A stretch of DNA of 64,000 bases from Glaciihabitans tibetensis. GTDB taxonomy: Bacteria; Actinomycetota; Actinomycetes; Actinomycetales; Microbacteriaceae. Each line of letters opens with the position of its first letter. Position 1 is the stretch's first letter. Made by a program: the position numbers and the translations under genes. Positions 24,549 through 33,711 of the stretch are shown here, piece by piece. The stretch spans positions 62,001-126,000 of the forward strand of contig NZ_PVTL01000001.1 in NCBI RefSeq assembly GCF_003003265.1, in the 5' to 3' direction. Below the pieces are notes generated by a model. It did not search any database. It worked only from the letters and a program-made list of their open reading frames with translations, and had not been told where the DNA came from.

Positions 24549-25258
24549 CCATCGAGATTCGCGGCGCAGTCGAGCTGCCCGCCGTGCGTGAAGACATTGA
24601 GCTGACCACCTCGGACGGCCTCACCTTGGTCGGCGAATTGGCGCTGCCGGAGTCGGGTGCGCCCGTCGCGACCCTCGTGTCGCTGCATCCGCTCCCCACC
24701 CACGGCGGTTTTATGGACTCTCACATTCTGCGAAAGGCGGCGGCCAGGCTGCCCGCGCTCGCGGACGTGGCCGTATTGCGCTTCAACTTTCGCGGCGTGA
24801 CGTCCCCGCGCGGGCGATCGGAAGGCGAGTTCGGCGAGGGAATCGCTGAGGCCGCCGACCTGGCTGCCGCGATGGACTTCGTCACCGCCCGCGGGCTGCC
24901 CCATCCCTGGCTCCTCGGGTGGTCGTTCGGAACAGAAGTTGCCCTCAAGTTTGGGCTTCGTCATGCGGTGGATGGCGCGATCCTGCTTTCTCCGCCGCTG
25001 CACCGAACGTCGCCTGAGGAGATCGCCGCGTGGGAGGCCAGCGGCAAGGAATTGCTCGTGCTGGTACCGGAGTTTGACGATTACCTGCGGCCCGCCGAAG
25101 CTGCGGAGCGGTTCGCGTCCGTCCCCAGCTGCGACATCGTCGGCGTCGAGGGCGGAAAGCACCTCTGGGTTGGGGAGACCCAGACTAAACGAGTGCTCGA
25201 CGAGATCGTCGCGCGCGTGAATCCTGCCGCGCTGCCGCTACCCGCCGTCTGGGAGTAG
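24545..25258 (+). CDS. Alpha/beta hydrolase
   Basis: A 237-residue cytoplasmic hydrolase. Nucleophile S127 in the elbow GWSFG, oxyanion region LHPLPTHGG, a probable acid Asp in PEFDDYLRP and the catalytic His in EGGKHLW. The GTG start overlaps the preceding stop (GTGA), with TGGAGGA eight bases before it. Substrate unknown; the fold resembles the small DUF/KANL3-type esterases. It converges on the AI-2E-type gene across a short repeat region. Confidence 0.88.
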   Translation: MTIEIRGAVELPAVREDIELTTSDGLTLVGELALPESGAPVATLVSLHPLPTHGGFMDSHILRKAAARLPALADVAVLRFNFRGVTSPRGRSEGEFGEGIAEAADLAAAMDFVTARGLPHPWLLGWSFGTEVALKFGLRHAVDGAILLSPPLHRTSPEEIAAWEASGKELLVLVPEFDDYLRPAEAAERFASVPSCDIVGVEGGKHLWVGETQTKRVLDEIVARVNPAALPLPAVWE

Positions 25259-25270
25259 CGGCAGGGCCCT

Positions 25271-25330
25271 CAGAGCGCGTCCGGTGCGTCAGCGGACGCG
25301 CGCGATGCGTCAGAGCGCATTCTGGCGCGG
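25271..25330. repeat. ~20-bp repeat at convergent gene ends
   Basis: Three imperfect units (25271-25289, 25290-25310, 25311-25330), each starting CAGMG and, in the first two, ending TGCGT. The stop of the reverse AI-2E-type gene (25310-25312) spans the junction of units two and three. Confidence 0.7.
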
Positions 25331-26359
25331 CACGAACACCTGTTTGATGATGAGCAGTACCGAGGCGGCGACGGGAATGGCCACGAGAGCGCCCAGGACG
25401 CCGAGCAGGGTGCCGCCGATGAGTGCCGCGAGCACCACAACGACTCCCGGCACTTGAACGGCCGAGTTCATGATGCGCGGGCTGATCACGTAGGCCTCTA
25501 CCTGCATGTAGACGAGGTAGTAGATCCCTACGGCAACGACCTGCCACCCCGGACCCTCGAAGAGCAGAACGCCCAGGGTGATGACGATCGCCGAGGTGAG
25601 CGTTCCCACGAGGGGAATGAGCGATCCGATCACCGCGATGAAGGCGAGCAGCGCCGAATATTTCACCTGGAAGACGAAGGTGAGCAGGATGAACGAGAGC
25701 ACGCCGTTGACCAGCGCCAGTGCGCCCTGGCCCATCACGAAGCGGCCGACGGATGCGCTGACCTGCTCCGCGAGGTCAACGAATTGCGCACGCTTCGAGG
25801 CGGGAACGAGCTGGAACAGGGCACGCTTGATGGATGCCAGCGACGACACAAAGTAGAGGGTCAGAATCAGCACGATGATGGTGCCGAATACGGCGTTCGC
25901 GATGGTGACGCCGGCAGCGAGGACCCCGCCGCCAATGCTCAGCACGTCCAGATCCTGCAGGAAGCTGTCTGCCTGGTTGAACACCGTGTCGACGTCGAGC
26001 CACGGGATCGTCTCTTGTAAGTCGTCCCGGAACCCGGGGGTGAAGACCGTGGGGATGATTGTCTGAAGCTGCGCGACAAGGGTCGTGATCTGATCGGTGA
26101 CCACAGGGATGATTGCGAACACCAGACCGGTGAAGGCCCCGAGTACGCCCGCCAGGACGGTGAGAATGGCCAGGGAGCGCTTCCATTTGTGCCGCTCGAG
26201 GAAGGACACCAACGGGTCGAGGCCGAGCGCGATGAACAGCGCCGCTCCGACATAGGTGAGGATCGTGGCCAGGTTTCCCACGGCAGCGCCGATCCCCAGC
26301 GCAACAATGACGCCGAGTCCGCCGAAGAGCCCGATGCTGAACGCGTTATGGATTTTCAA
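25310..26359 (-). CDS. AI-2E family transporter-like permease
   Basis: 349 residues with about seven or eight membrane helices. The family pattern is visible: a double-helix N-terminus, an amphipathic extracytoplasmic segment (TIIPTVFTPGFRDDLQETIPWLD), and the conserved IPLVGTLTSAIVITLGVLLF and YVISPRIMN regions. Members export autoinducer-2 or act as sodium/proton antiporters; the role here is unknown. The start is TTG 26359 with GAGGGG upstream. It follows the giant coiled-coil gene by 18 bases, so the two are likely co-transcribed. Confidence 0.88.
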   Translation of the reverse strand: MKIHNAFSIGLFGGLGVIVALGIGAAVGNLATILTYVGAALFIALGLDPLVSFLERHKWKRSLAILTVLAGVLGAFTGLVFAIIPVVTDQITTLVAQLQTIIPTVFTPGFRDDLQETIPWLDVDTVFNQADSFLQDLDVLSIGGGVLAAGVTIANAVFGTIIVLILTLYFVSSLASIKRALFQLVPASKRAQFVDLAEQVSASVGRFVMGQGALALVNGVLSFILLTFVFQVKYSALLAFIAVIGSLIPLVGTLTSAIVITLGVLLFEGPGWQVVAVGIYYLVYMQVEAYVISPRIMNSAVQVPGVVVVLAALIGGTLLGVLGALVAIPVAASVLLIIKQVFVPRQNAL

Positions 26360-26377
26360 GCTGGGCCCCTCGCCGCA

Positions 26378-28330
26378 TCAGTCCTGGTTTGTTGCCTTCT
26401 CTGCCTGCGACAATACCCCGCGCAGGCTCTCGAAGTATCCTGCCACGGCCTCGCGCTCCAGCCGGATCGTGGCGAGGCGATCCTCGGATTCAGTGACCAG
26501 GCGGGTGGTGCGCTCCTCAGCGTCGTTCACCATCGCCTTGGCACGAGAGTCGGCGTCGTCCAAGATCTCGCGCGCGGTCGCTTCGGCGCGTTCGCGCGCG
26601 GTTCGCAGCTGTTCTGTGGCGAATGCCTCGGCGGTGACCGCCTCGAGCCGCTTCTCTGTCGCCCGGGCGATCGCGTCGTTGAGCTGGGCCTGCGCCTCGT
26701 CGAGGTACTTCTGGGTTTGCGCGCTTGCCTCCTGTTGGCGGGTAAGCGCGTCCCTCTCAGCCTCGTCGCGACGGGCCTTCAGCTCCACGTCGAGGTCAAT
26801 GCGCGCCTGCTCCGTCTCGCGGGCAATGGTCGATCGGGTCTCATCGAGATCGAAGGCAATCTTGGCCTGAACGGTTTCCAACTCGAGCGCGAGCTCTGAG
26901 CGCTGTCGTTCGACGTCGCGGACAAGGTCGGTGCGCTCCTGCTCCACATCGTGCGCAAGGATCCGACGCGCTTCCACACTCTCGGCGTCGACCTCGGCGC
27001 GCGCGGCGGCGACTTCGGCCGCGACCGAAGTCCGTGCAGCGGCCACCTCCGCCTCGATGTCCGCGCGGGCAGTGGCCGACTCGCTGTCGAGCAGTGCGCG
27101 CGCCGCAATGAGCTCAGCGTCGAGAGCTGCCCGGGTGGCTTCGGCCTCTCCCTCTCGGGCGGCGCGGGCACGCGAGTTCTCGCTGTCAATCGCCGCGCGA
27201 GCAGCCACGGTCTCATTCGCCAGCTCGGTGCGCTGGGTGGCGATCTCATTCGTCAGCTCGGTGCGTGCGGTGGTGATCTCGTTCACCAGCTCGCTTCTGG
27301 CGCTGCCAATCTCGATATCGAGCGCCTCGCGGCCGGCAGAAATCTCGTTCTCGAGGGCCGTGCGCCTGGTCGACATCTCAATCTCGAACTCCGTGGTTCG
27401 GGCGAGCAGCTCGTTGTCGATCTCGGTGCGACGCGCTGCGGTGTCGTTGTCCAAAGTGGCGTAGGCCGCCGCCATCTCACCAGCGAGCGCGGCCCGTGCG
27501 GCCTCCGTCTCGTTGGCAAGACGAGTGTTCGCGGTGTCGAATTCGAGGGCGAGTGCGGCGCGTCCGGTCTCCAGCTCCCTGGCGAGGTCGGTGCGCCCCT
27601 GCTCGATGTCGCGGGCGAGATCGCCGCGGAGGCGAGCGTTTTGCGATTCGTAGTCGATACGCCCCAGCTCAGTCTCGCGGGCGAGGATCGCCGCATTCTC
27701 CCGCGCTTCGCTCGCCTCGCGGGCCGCGACCGCGGCGAGTTCGGCTACTTCCCGTTCGGCCGCGGCGCGAATGGCCGCAGCTTCCCGCTTCGTGGTGGCG
27801 CGGAGTTCGGCCGCTTCGGTGGCAACGGCGCCGCGAATGGCTGCCGCTTCTTTCATTGCGCCGCTGACGAGTGTTTCGCCTTGCTCGGTGGTCCCACGAA
27901 GAAGCTGGTCCGCTTCGGTTCGCGCGGCGTCGCGCAGCTGCGCGGCAGCCGTTGTGGCGTCCGACAGCTTCTTTTCCGCTTCGTCGGTCGCGTCCCTGAC
28001 GAGTCGCTGCACGTCGACCTGCACCGACCTGCGCAGCTTTTCGGCGTCAATGTCGGCCTGGCTGATCAGCCTGGTGGACTGTTCCTCGGCGACGCGAAGC
28101 GTGCTTTCGAGGCGAGTTCCGAGCCCGGCGTAGGTCGGTGTGCCCGCCTCGTCGAGCTCCGCCTGGAGGTCCTCGGCGACGGCTGCGAGCCGCTTCGCCT
28201 CTTTCGCGGCCTCCGCGCGATCGGCATTTGCCTTAATGAGGTCACGCCTGAGATTTTGGACCGCGCGGTCTACCTCTTCTTTACGGTAGCCGCGAAGTTC
28301 TGAACCGAAATCTGCATCGTCAGCAGCCAC
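26378..28330 (-). CDS. DivIVA-type giant coiled-coil protein
   Basis: 650 residues. The N-terminus is a DivIVA domain (DFGSELRGYRKEEVDRAVQNLRRDLIKA, residues 8-35), which in relatives binds curved membrane at poles or septa. The rest is almost entirely charged coiled coil. From residue 237 to 522 it is built of 26 unbroken 11-residue repeats with consensus [E/A/D]-L-x-x-E-x-x-x-x-R-[T/A] and no gap; a few looser hendecads follow. The protein resembles Streptomyces Scy/FilP-type scaffolds in organisation, not provably in ancestry. A cytoskeletal or polar-scaffold role is inferred. GTG start with GGGAGA upstream. Confidence 0.88.
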   Translation of the reverse strand: MAADDADFGSELRGYRKEEVDRAVQNLRRDLIKANADRAEAAKEAKRLAAVAEDLQAELDEAGTPTYAGLGTRLESTLRVAEEQSTRLISQADIDAEKLRRSVQVDVQRLVRDATDEAEKKLSDATTAAAQLRDAARTEADQLLRGTTEQGETLVSGAMKEAAAIRGAVATEAAELRATTKREAAAIRAAAEREVAELAAVAAREASEARENAAILARETELGRIDYESQNARLRGDLARDIEQGRTDLARELETGRAALALEFDTANTRLANETEAARAALAGEMAAAYATLDNDTAARRTEIDNELLARTTEFEIEMSTRRTALENEISAGREALDIEIGSARSELVNEITTARTELTNEIATQRTELANETVAARAAIDSENSRARAAREGEAEATRAALDAELIAARALLDSESATARADIEAEVAAARTSVAAEVAAARAEVDAESVEARRILAHDVEQERTDLVRDVERQRSELALELETVQAKIAFDLDETRSTIARETEQARIDLDVELKARRDEAERDALTRQQEASAQTQKYLDEAQAQLNDAIARATEKRLEAVTAEAFATEQLRTARERAEATAREILDDADSRAKAMVNDAEERTTRLVTESEDRLATIRLEREAVAGYFESLRGVLSQAEKATNQD

Positions 28331-28613
28331 GGGGTCTCCCTAAAGTCATTCAAACTGTGACGAGTTTAGCGAGCCGTTCGAAGCGAGCGCATTCGGTGTT
28401 ACCGCCCGGGCGATTGCGCTGTCAGATGATTCCCAGATGCTGGGTTAGGTGCAAATCCGGGGCATCAGCTATTCTGAAATGTCTTTGACGTTGCCATCCT
28501 TCGGCGTTTTCCCGTTGGATCCCTCCTCTCGCCCCTGATGCGAGCGTCCAGTTCCACTGCGACGGAGGGTGCCTGACCAACCCCAGGGCAGGGCAGCACG
28601 AAAGGAGTTACCC
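28331..28613. other. Divergent intergenic region
   Basis: 283 bases between the coiled-coil gene and the membrane/lipoprotein fusion. It should hold both promoters. TTGACG at about 28486 is a possible -35, without a convincing -10. AAAGGAG at 28600-28606 is the ribosome site of the forward gene. No open frame or repeat seen. Confidence 0.5.
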
Positions 28614-30404
28614 GTGCGATTTGTTCTCGCCATAGTCAGTTTTGTACTCGCGGCCCTGATGATCGGTCTGGGGATTGGTCAGCGCACCTTCCTCGCAGGG
28701 CCAGACGAGGTCACTGCGTCGACCACAGAAACAAGCCAGACGCCCGTGACCATCATCGACGGAAGCGCGCTGAATGCCAACGCGCAGTCCCAAACGGTCA
28801 AAATCGACGGCGCCCCCACTGTCTCGGCCGCATACGGCAAGACCGGCGATGTGCTCGCATGGGTGGGCGACGCGAGTTACACCCTCATCACTTACGACGA
28901 AGAAAGCGGCGAGCTGGTCTCGACCGTTGAATCCGGCTCAGAAGAGACCGTCCCTGCGTTGGCCGGCTCCGACCTGTGGCTGCGTGAGTACTCCGCCGAG
29001 TCCCCGATGCGCATTCGCGTCAACCTTCCGGAGGACGTCTCGATTGTCGCCATCTCTGATGGCACGGCCGCCGCTCCGAGCGACATCAGCGTCAGCTGGC
29101 CGCTCGACAACACCTCGCAATCCGCCGGGCCCCTCATGATTGCCGGTGCGGGTTTCCTGCTGCTCGGCCTCATATTCCTCATCTGGGGGCTCACCCACGT
29201 GCGCAAGTCCCGTGGCCCCCGGCGCACCCAACAGAAATCACCCAAAATGCCTAAACTCCCGCGTCAGCCGCGGTACAAGCCCGTCAAAGCGAAACGTCCC
29301 AAGGCGCTCACCACCGGACGTAGCCATCGCAACCGTCGGGTCGCTGTTTCCCTTCCGTTGCTACTCGCGGGCGCGGTAGCGCTGTCGGGGTGCAGTGCCG
29401 GTATCTGGCCGATGGCTGACGGCGTGACATCCGCCTCTCCCACCCCCACTCCCACCGACGGTGCCGAGTCCGAAATCGAAGTGCCCTCGGTCACCGAGGC
29501 GCAGGCTACGAGCATCATCAGTGACATCGGCGCGGTCGTCGCGCAGGCCGATTCCACCCGCGACAAGGCGCTTCTTGCCACCCGCATGACGGGTCCGGCG
29601 CTCGAGCTTCGTTCGGCGAACTACGACATCGCCGCAGTTGACGCGGCCGCCGCGGGAACGCCGACCGAAATTCCGTCCGAGACCGTCGAACTGGTGCTTC
29701 CGCAACAGTCCAGCGAGTTCCCGCGCACCATCTTTGCGGTCGTTCAGGAGCCCGCAGCGGCTGACGCCGACCCCGCGGTTGCTGTGGCGGCGCCGACCGC
29801 GATGATGCTGGTGCAGGATGATCCTCGCTCCAATTACAAGGTCGAGTATGCAGTTTCGCTGCTCGCGGGCATCGTGGTGCCGGGCACCGCTCAGCCCAGC
29901 GTGGGCGCGGCCCTCGTGTCTCCGGACAGCAAGTTCCTGCAGATGGCGCCGTCCGCGGTCGCCGGCGCGTACGTGGACGTGCTTATGAAGGACACCGCAA
30001 GTGAATTCTTCGCCCAGTTCGACCTGACCGTCGACTCGCTGTACACGGCCTCCGGCCTTCCCGCGAAGACCACCCGCATCCAGGAGCTGTCGACCACGGC
30101 AACGGAGACCCTCACCGACAGCGTGGGCACGGGCAGGGTTCTCGGCATGACCACCGCCGACTCTGGCGCGATCGTCGCCGTGCAGGTGAACCAGACGGAC
30201 GAGGTCAAGCCCGTCAAGGCCGGCGCCGCGGCCCTCACCGCGGGCGCTACTAAAGCTTTGCTTGGCAAAGACAAGAGCACTACCGGCGTGGTCGGCACGT
30301 ACAGCGCAGAGCTGTTGTTCTACATTCCGTCCGCAAACACCCCCGGCCAGGTGAAACTCCTCGGATTCTCGCGGAGCCTGGTCTCAGCGAAGGAGCTTCC
30401 GTGA
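28614..30404 (+). CDS. Membrane protein with internal lipobox
   Basis: 596 residues of unknown function. Order: membrane helix (about 2-22), extracytoplasmic domain (25-165), second helix (172-194), a very basic cytoplasmic segment (198-243), then a hydrophobic stretch ending in a lipobox-like LSGC with Cys at about 260, a Thr/Pro/Ser-rich linker and a long second extracytoplasmic domain. It looks like a two-helix membrane protein fused to a lipoprotein precursor. The start is GTG 28614 with AAAGGAG; an in-frame ATG upstream lacks a site. It is coupled to the thioredoxin-TPR gene by a GTGA overlap. Confidence 0.85.
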   Translation: MRFVLAIVSFVLAALMIGLGIGQRTFLAGPDEVTASTTETSQTPVTIIDGSALNANAQSQTVKIDGAPTVSAAYGKTGDVLAWVGDASYTLITYDEESGELVSTVESGSEETVPALAGSDLWLREYSAESPMRIRVNLPEDVSIVAISDGTAAAPSDISVSWPLDNTSQSAGPLMIAGAGFLLLGLIFLIWGLTHVRKSRGPRRTQQKSPKMPKLPRQPRYKPVKAKRPKALTTGRSHRNRRVAVSLPLLLAGAVALSGCSAGIWPMADGVTSASPTPTPTDGAESEIEVPSVTEAQATSIISDIGAVVAQADSTRDKALLATRMTGPALELRSANYDIAAVDAAAAGTPTEIPSETVELVLPQQSSEFPRTIFAVVQEPAAADADPAVAVAAPTAMMLVQDDPRSNYKVEYAVSLLAGIVVPGTAQPSVGAALVSPDSKFLQMAPSAVAGAYVDVLMKDTASEFFAQFDLTVDSLYTASGLPAKTTRIQELSTTATETLTDSVGTGRVLGMTTADSGAIVAVQVNQTDEVKPVKAGAAALTAGATKALLGKDKSTTGVVGTYSAELLFYIPSANTPGQVKLLGFSRSLVSAKELP

Positions 30405-31312
30405 CCAACGTTCCTCTCAGCCCTGCGAGCATGCGCGGCGCAGTCGACCTCTCGTCGCTTGTGAACCCGCGACCGGCCCCGACGCCCGTTGCCGCGCCTG
30501 AGGGCGGCACATCGTCGACCGTGGTGCTCGCGGCCGATGACGCGTCGTTCACGCAGGTGCTCGAACTCTCCAACACCGTGCCGGTGGTTGTCGAGTTCTA
30601 CGGGCAGGGCGTTGCAGCGCAGCTCGGACCAATCGTTGAGTCATACGGCGGCCGGATCGTTCTCGCCACCGTCGACGGGCAGGCGAACCCCCAGCTCGCG
30701 CAGGCGTTCCAGGTCACCCAGATCCCGACGGTCGCTGCGGTTGTCGGCGGCCGTCCCGTGCAGCTGTACGTCGGAGCCTATCCCGATGCTGAGGTTCGTC
30801 AGGTGCTTGACCAGGTGCTCGAGCTTGCGGCGAAAAACGGCGTGACCGGCGTGGTCCCGGCGGGCGATGCCCCGGCGGTCGAGCCGGTGGAAGAGCCGCT
30901 TCCGCCCCACCACCAGGAGGCGTTCGACGCCATCGCAGCCGGCAACTATGAGGCTGCGATCGCCGAGTACAAGACCGCTATCGCGCAGAACCCGCGCGAT
31001 AGCCTCGCCGTCGCCGGCCTCGCGCAGGTCTCTCTGCTCCATCGCCTCGACGGGGTCAGCCTCGATGAGGTGCGAAGTGCGGCTGCGACCGATCAGGCGG
31101 ATGTCACGGCGCAACTGGCCGTTGCAGATCTCGACGTCAGCGGGGGACACCTCGAAGACGCGTTCGATCGCCTGCTCACCCTGTTTCCGACCCTTGACGC
31201 GGACGGCAAGACTGCCGTGCGCACGCGCATGCTGGAGTACTTCGAGATCGCTGGCGCGGACGACCCGCGGGTCATCGCGGGCCGTCGCCGGCTCACCGGC
31301 CTGCTGTACTGA
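30401..31312 (+). CDS. Thioredoxin-fold/TPR protein (YbbN/CnoX-like)
   Basis: 303 residues: a thioredoxin fold at about 40-145 (VPVVVEFYGQG, then QIPTVAAVVGGRPV with the cis-Pro) and tetratricopeptide-like helices at about 170-303 (AGNYEAAIAEYKTAIAQNPRDSLAVAGLA, then DLDVSGGHLEDAFDRLL). The active-site CxxC is absent: the position reads GQGVA (68-72). It is thus not a redox enzyme but fits the chaperone-like YbbN/CnoX group. Co-translated with the membrane/lipoprotein fusion. A 16-bp array begins five bases after the stop. Confidence 0.9.
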   Translation: MTNVPLSPASMRGAVDLSSLVNPRPAPTPVAAPEGGTSSTVVLAADDASFTQVLELSNTVPVVVEFYGQGVAAQLGPIVESYGGRIVLATVDGQANPQLAQAFQVTQIPTVAAVVGGRPVQLYVGAYPDAEVRQVLDQVLELAAKNGVTGVVPAGDAPAVEPVEEPLPPHHQEAFDAIAAGNYEAAIAEYKTAIAQNPRDSLAVAGLAQVSLLHRLDGVSLDEVRSAAATDQADVTAQLAVADLDVSGGHLEDAFDRLLTLFPTLDADGKTAVRTRMLEYFEIAGADDPRVIAGRRRLTGLLY

Positions 31313-31317
31313 CGGCA

Positions 31318-31433
31318 CTGCGACGCGCTAACGCTGCATTCCGACGCGCTGCACTGCGACGCGCTAACTCTGCGACGCGCTAACTCTGCGACGCGCTAAC
31401 TCTGCGACGCGCTAACTCTGCGACGCGCTAATG
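31318..31433. repeat. 16-bp tandem array after the thioredoxin-TPR gene
   Basis: One unit at 31318-31333, a diverged stretch, then five successive units of CTGCGACGCGCTAACT (31354, 31370, 31386, 31402, 31418), three of them identical. Every unit carries TAA. It starts five bases after the stop codon and ends before the terminator. Confidence 0.95.
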
Positions 31434-31467
31434 CTGCATTCCGCCGCCACAGCATTTACCCGAACAC

Positions 31468-31507
31468 AGCGAAGGGCGCCACCGATCGGTGGCGCCCTTC
31501 GCTTTTG
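31468..31507. terminator. Bidirectional terminator between trx-TPR and glgB
   Basis: 36-base perfect palindrome (31468-31503), 18 bp per arm, followed by TTTT on the forward strand; only a weak T-rich exit on the reverse strand. Confidence 0.9.
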
Positions 31508-31536
31508 CTGCGCGAGGCGACAAGCCCCGGTGGCCG

Positions 31537-33711
31537 CTACTCCTTACGGAGCTTCAGCCAGAGCCCGGCGAGAGGCGGCAGGGTGAGGTCGGCGGATGCC
31601 GGCCGACCCGCCCACGGCTCGTCGACGGCCGTGACAGACCCGTAGTTGCCTACGCCCGATCCGCCGTACTCGACGGCGTCGGTGTTGAGCAGTTCGTCCC
31701 ACGTGCCTGCGAAGGGCAAACCGGTGCGGTACGGACCCACGGGCGCGCCACTGAAGTTCATGAAGATCGCAATGGGCTGCCCGTCCGTGTCCCACCGAAG
31801 GAACGACACCACGTTGTGCTCGGCGTCACCACCCTCGATCCACTCGAATCCGCTCGGCGAGTTGTCCTGCTGCCAGAGAGCCGGCTCGGCACGGTAGATG
31901 TGGTTCAGTGCTCCTACGAGCTTCAACAGGCCCTGGTGCACCGGCTGGTCGAGGATCCACCAGTCGAGTCCGCGCTCTTCGCTCCACTCCGACAGCTGGC
32001 CGAACTCCTGGCCCATGAAGATCAGCTGCTTGCCGGGGTGCGCCCACATGAAGGCGAGGTAGGCACGGAGGTTGGCGAGTTTCTGCCACTGGTCACCGGG
32101 CATCTTCGCGAGGAGCGAGCCCTTACCGTGCACGACCTCGTCGTGGCTGATCGGCAGCATGAAGTTCTCGCTGTACGCGTACAGGAAGCTGAAGGTGATG
32201 TCGTTGTGGTGGTGCGAGCGGTACATCGGATCGAACTGCATGTACTGGAGCGTGTCGTGCATCCAGCCCATGTTCCACTTCATTCCGAACCCGAGTCCGC
32301 CGCCCGACGTCGGGGCCGTCACTCCGCCCCACGACGTGGATTCTTCGGCGATCATGATGATGCCCGGGTTGCGCTTGTACGCGGTCGCGTTGACCTCCTG
32401 AAGGAAGGTGATCGCCTCGAGGTTTTCCCGTCCGCCGTACTTGTTCGGCAGCCAGTCATCCCCCTCGCGTGAATAATCCAGGTAGAGCATGGACGCGACG
32501 GCATCCACGCGGAGGCCGTCGATGTGAAATTCCTCAAGCCAGTACAGCGCGTTGGCGACCAGGAAGTTGCGCACCTGAGAGTCGCCGAAGTTGAAGATCA
32601 GCGTGCCCCAGTCGGGCTGCTCGCCTCGCCGCGGATCGGAGTGTTCGTACAGCGGCTGCCCGTCGAACCTGGCCAGAGCCCACTCGTCCTTGGGGAAGTG
32701 CCCGGGTACCCAGTCCATGATCACGCCGATGCCGGCCTGGTGCAGCCGGTCGATCAGATACTTGAGGTCGTCGGCGTGTCCGAACCGGCTGGTCGCCGCG
32801 TAGTACCCGGTGACCTGGTAGCCCCAGGAACCGCCGAACGGGTGCTCCGCAAGCGGCATGAACTCGACGTGAGTGAAGCCGGTTTCCTCGAGGTACTCGA
32901 TCAGCGGATCGGCCAAATCGCGGTAGCCGAGACCGGGACGCCAGGAGCCGACGTGCATCTCATACACGCTCATAGCGGAGTTGATGGCATCGGTCGCGCC
33001 GCGGGTCGCCAGCCAGGCAGCGTCGTCCCAGACGTGTTTCGTCTCGCCGACTACAGAGGCATTTGCCGGGGGATGCTCCGTGTGCCGAGCCATCGGATCG
33101 GAACGACTGACCCATTCCCCACTGGAGGTACGCAGCTCAAACCGATAGTTGTTCCCGGGAGCAAGGCCCGGGATGAAGAGCTCCCACACGCCATTGTCGT
33201 CCAGACGACGCATCGCGTACAGCACGCCGTCCCAGCCGTTGAAGTCGCCGAGAACGCGGGCAGCGGTTGCATGAGGCGCCCAGACGCTGAACGACGTTCC
33301 GAGGACATCCTCGTGGGGGCGGTAGTGAGCCCCCAGCACCTTCCAGATTTGTTCGTGGCGGCCTTCGCCCCACAGGTACAGGTCGACCTCGCCAACCGAA
33401 GGCACAAATCGGTACGGGTCATCGCTGATCCAGGGCGCACCGTTGTCGTAGGTCGTTTCGAGTGTGTAAGCCTGGCCCGAACCGGCCGCGAAACCCTCCC
33501 AGAGTCCCTCCGCGGTGTGACGCAGCGGAACCCGGGTACCGTCGGCCTGAACGGCCGTCACGGTCCAGGCGAGGGGACGAACGGCACGAATGACAAAGCC
33601 GCCGTCAATCTGGTGCTGGCCGAGCGTGTCGTGCGGACGGGGGTGGATGCCCTGTACGAGGGAAGCAATGAGCCCGGGGTGGAGCTCAGGAAGCGAGTGC
33701 AGCTCGGCCAT
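31537..33711 (-). CDS. glgB: 1,4-alpha-glucan branching enzyme
   Basis: Cuts alpha-1,4 glucan and rejoins the piece as an alpha-1,6 branch. 724 residues with two N-terminal beta modules (a CBM48-type domain around 130-230 with WAPHATAARVLGDFNGWDG), then a GH13 barrel: nucleophile D403 in IDGLRVDAV and acid E456 in MIAEES, plus a late HDEVVHGKGS motif. Standard length for actinobacterial GlgB. The start shares one base with the glgE stop (TAATG), so it is translationally coupled to GlgE, whose linear product it branches. Confidence 0.97.
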   Translation of the reverse strand: MAELHSLPELHPGLIASLVQGIHPRPHDTLGQHQIDGGFVIRAVRPLAWTVTAVQADGTRVPLRHTAEGLWEGFAAGSGQAYTLETTYDNGAPWISDDPYRFVPSVGEVDLYLWGEGRHEQIWKVLGAHYRPHEDVLGTSFSVWAPHATAARVLGDFNGWDGVLYAMRRLDDNGVWELFIPGLAPGNNYRFELRTSSGEWVSRSDPMARHTEHPPANASVVGETKHVWDDAAWLATRGATDAINSAMSVYEMHVGSWRPGLGYRDLADPLIEYLEETGFTHVEFMPLAEHPFGGSWGYQVTGYYAATSRFGHADDLKYLIDRLHQAGIGVIMDWVPGHFPKDEWALARFDGQPLYEHSDPRRGEQPDWGTLIFNFGDSQVRNFLVANALYWLEEFHIDGLRVDAVASMLYLDYSREGDDWLPNKYGGRENLEAITFLQEVNATAYKRNPGIIMIAEESTSWGGVTAPTSGGGLGFGMKWNMGWMHDTLQYMQFDPMYRSHHHNDITFSFLYAYSENFMLPISHDEVVHGKGSLLAKMPGDQWQKLANLRAYLAFMWAHPGKQLIFMGQEFGQLSEWSEERGLDWWILDQPVHQGLLKLVGALNHIYRAEPALWQQDNSPSGFEWIEGGDAEHNVVSFLRWDTDGQPIAIFMNFSGAPVGPYRTGLPFAGTWDELLNTDAVEYGGSGVGNYGSVTAVDEPWAGRPASADLTLPPLAGLWLKLRKE

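Noticed and set aside
26951-28303. 450-codon forward frame opposite the coiled-coil gene
   Set aside because: Its regularity is the mirror of the 33-bp hendecad period of the real reverse gene.
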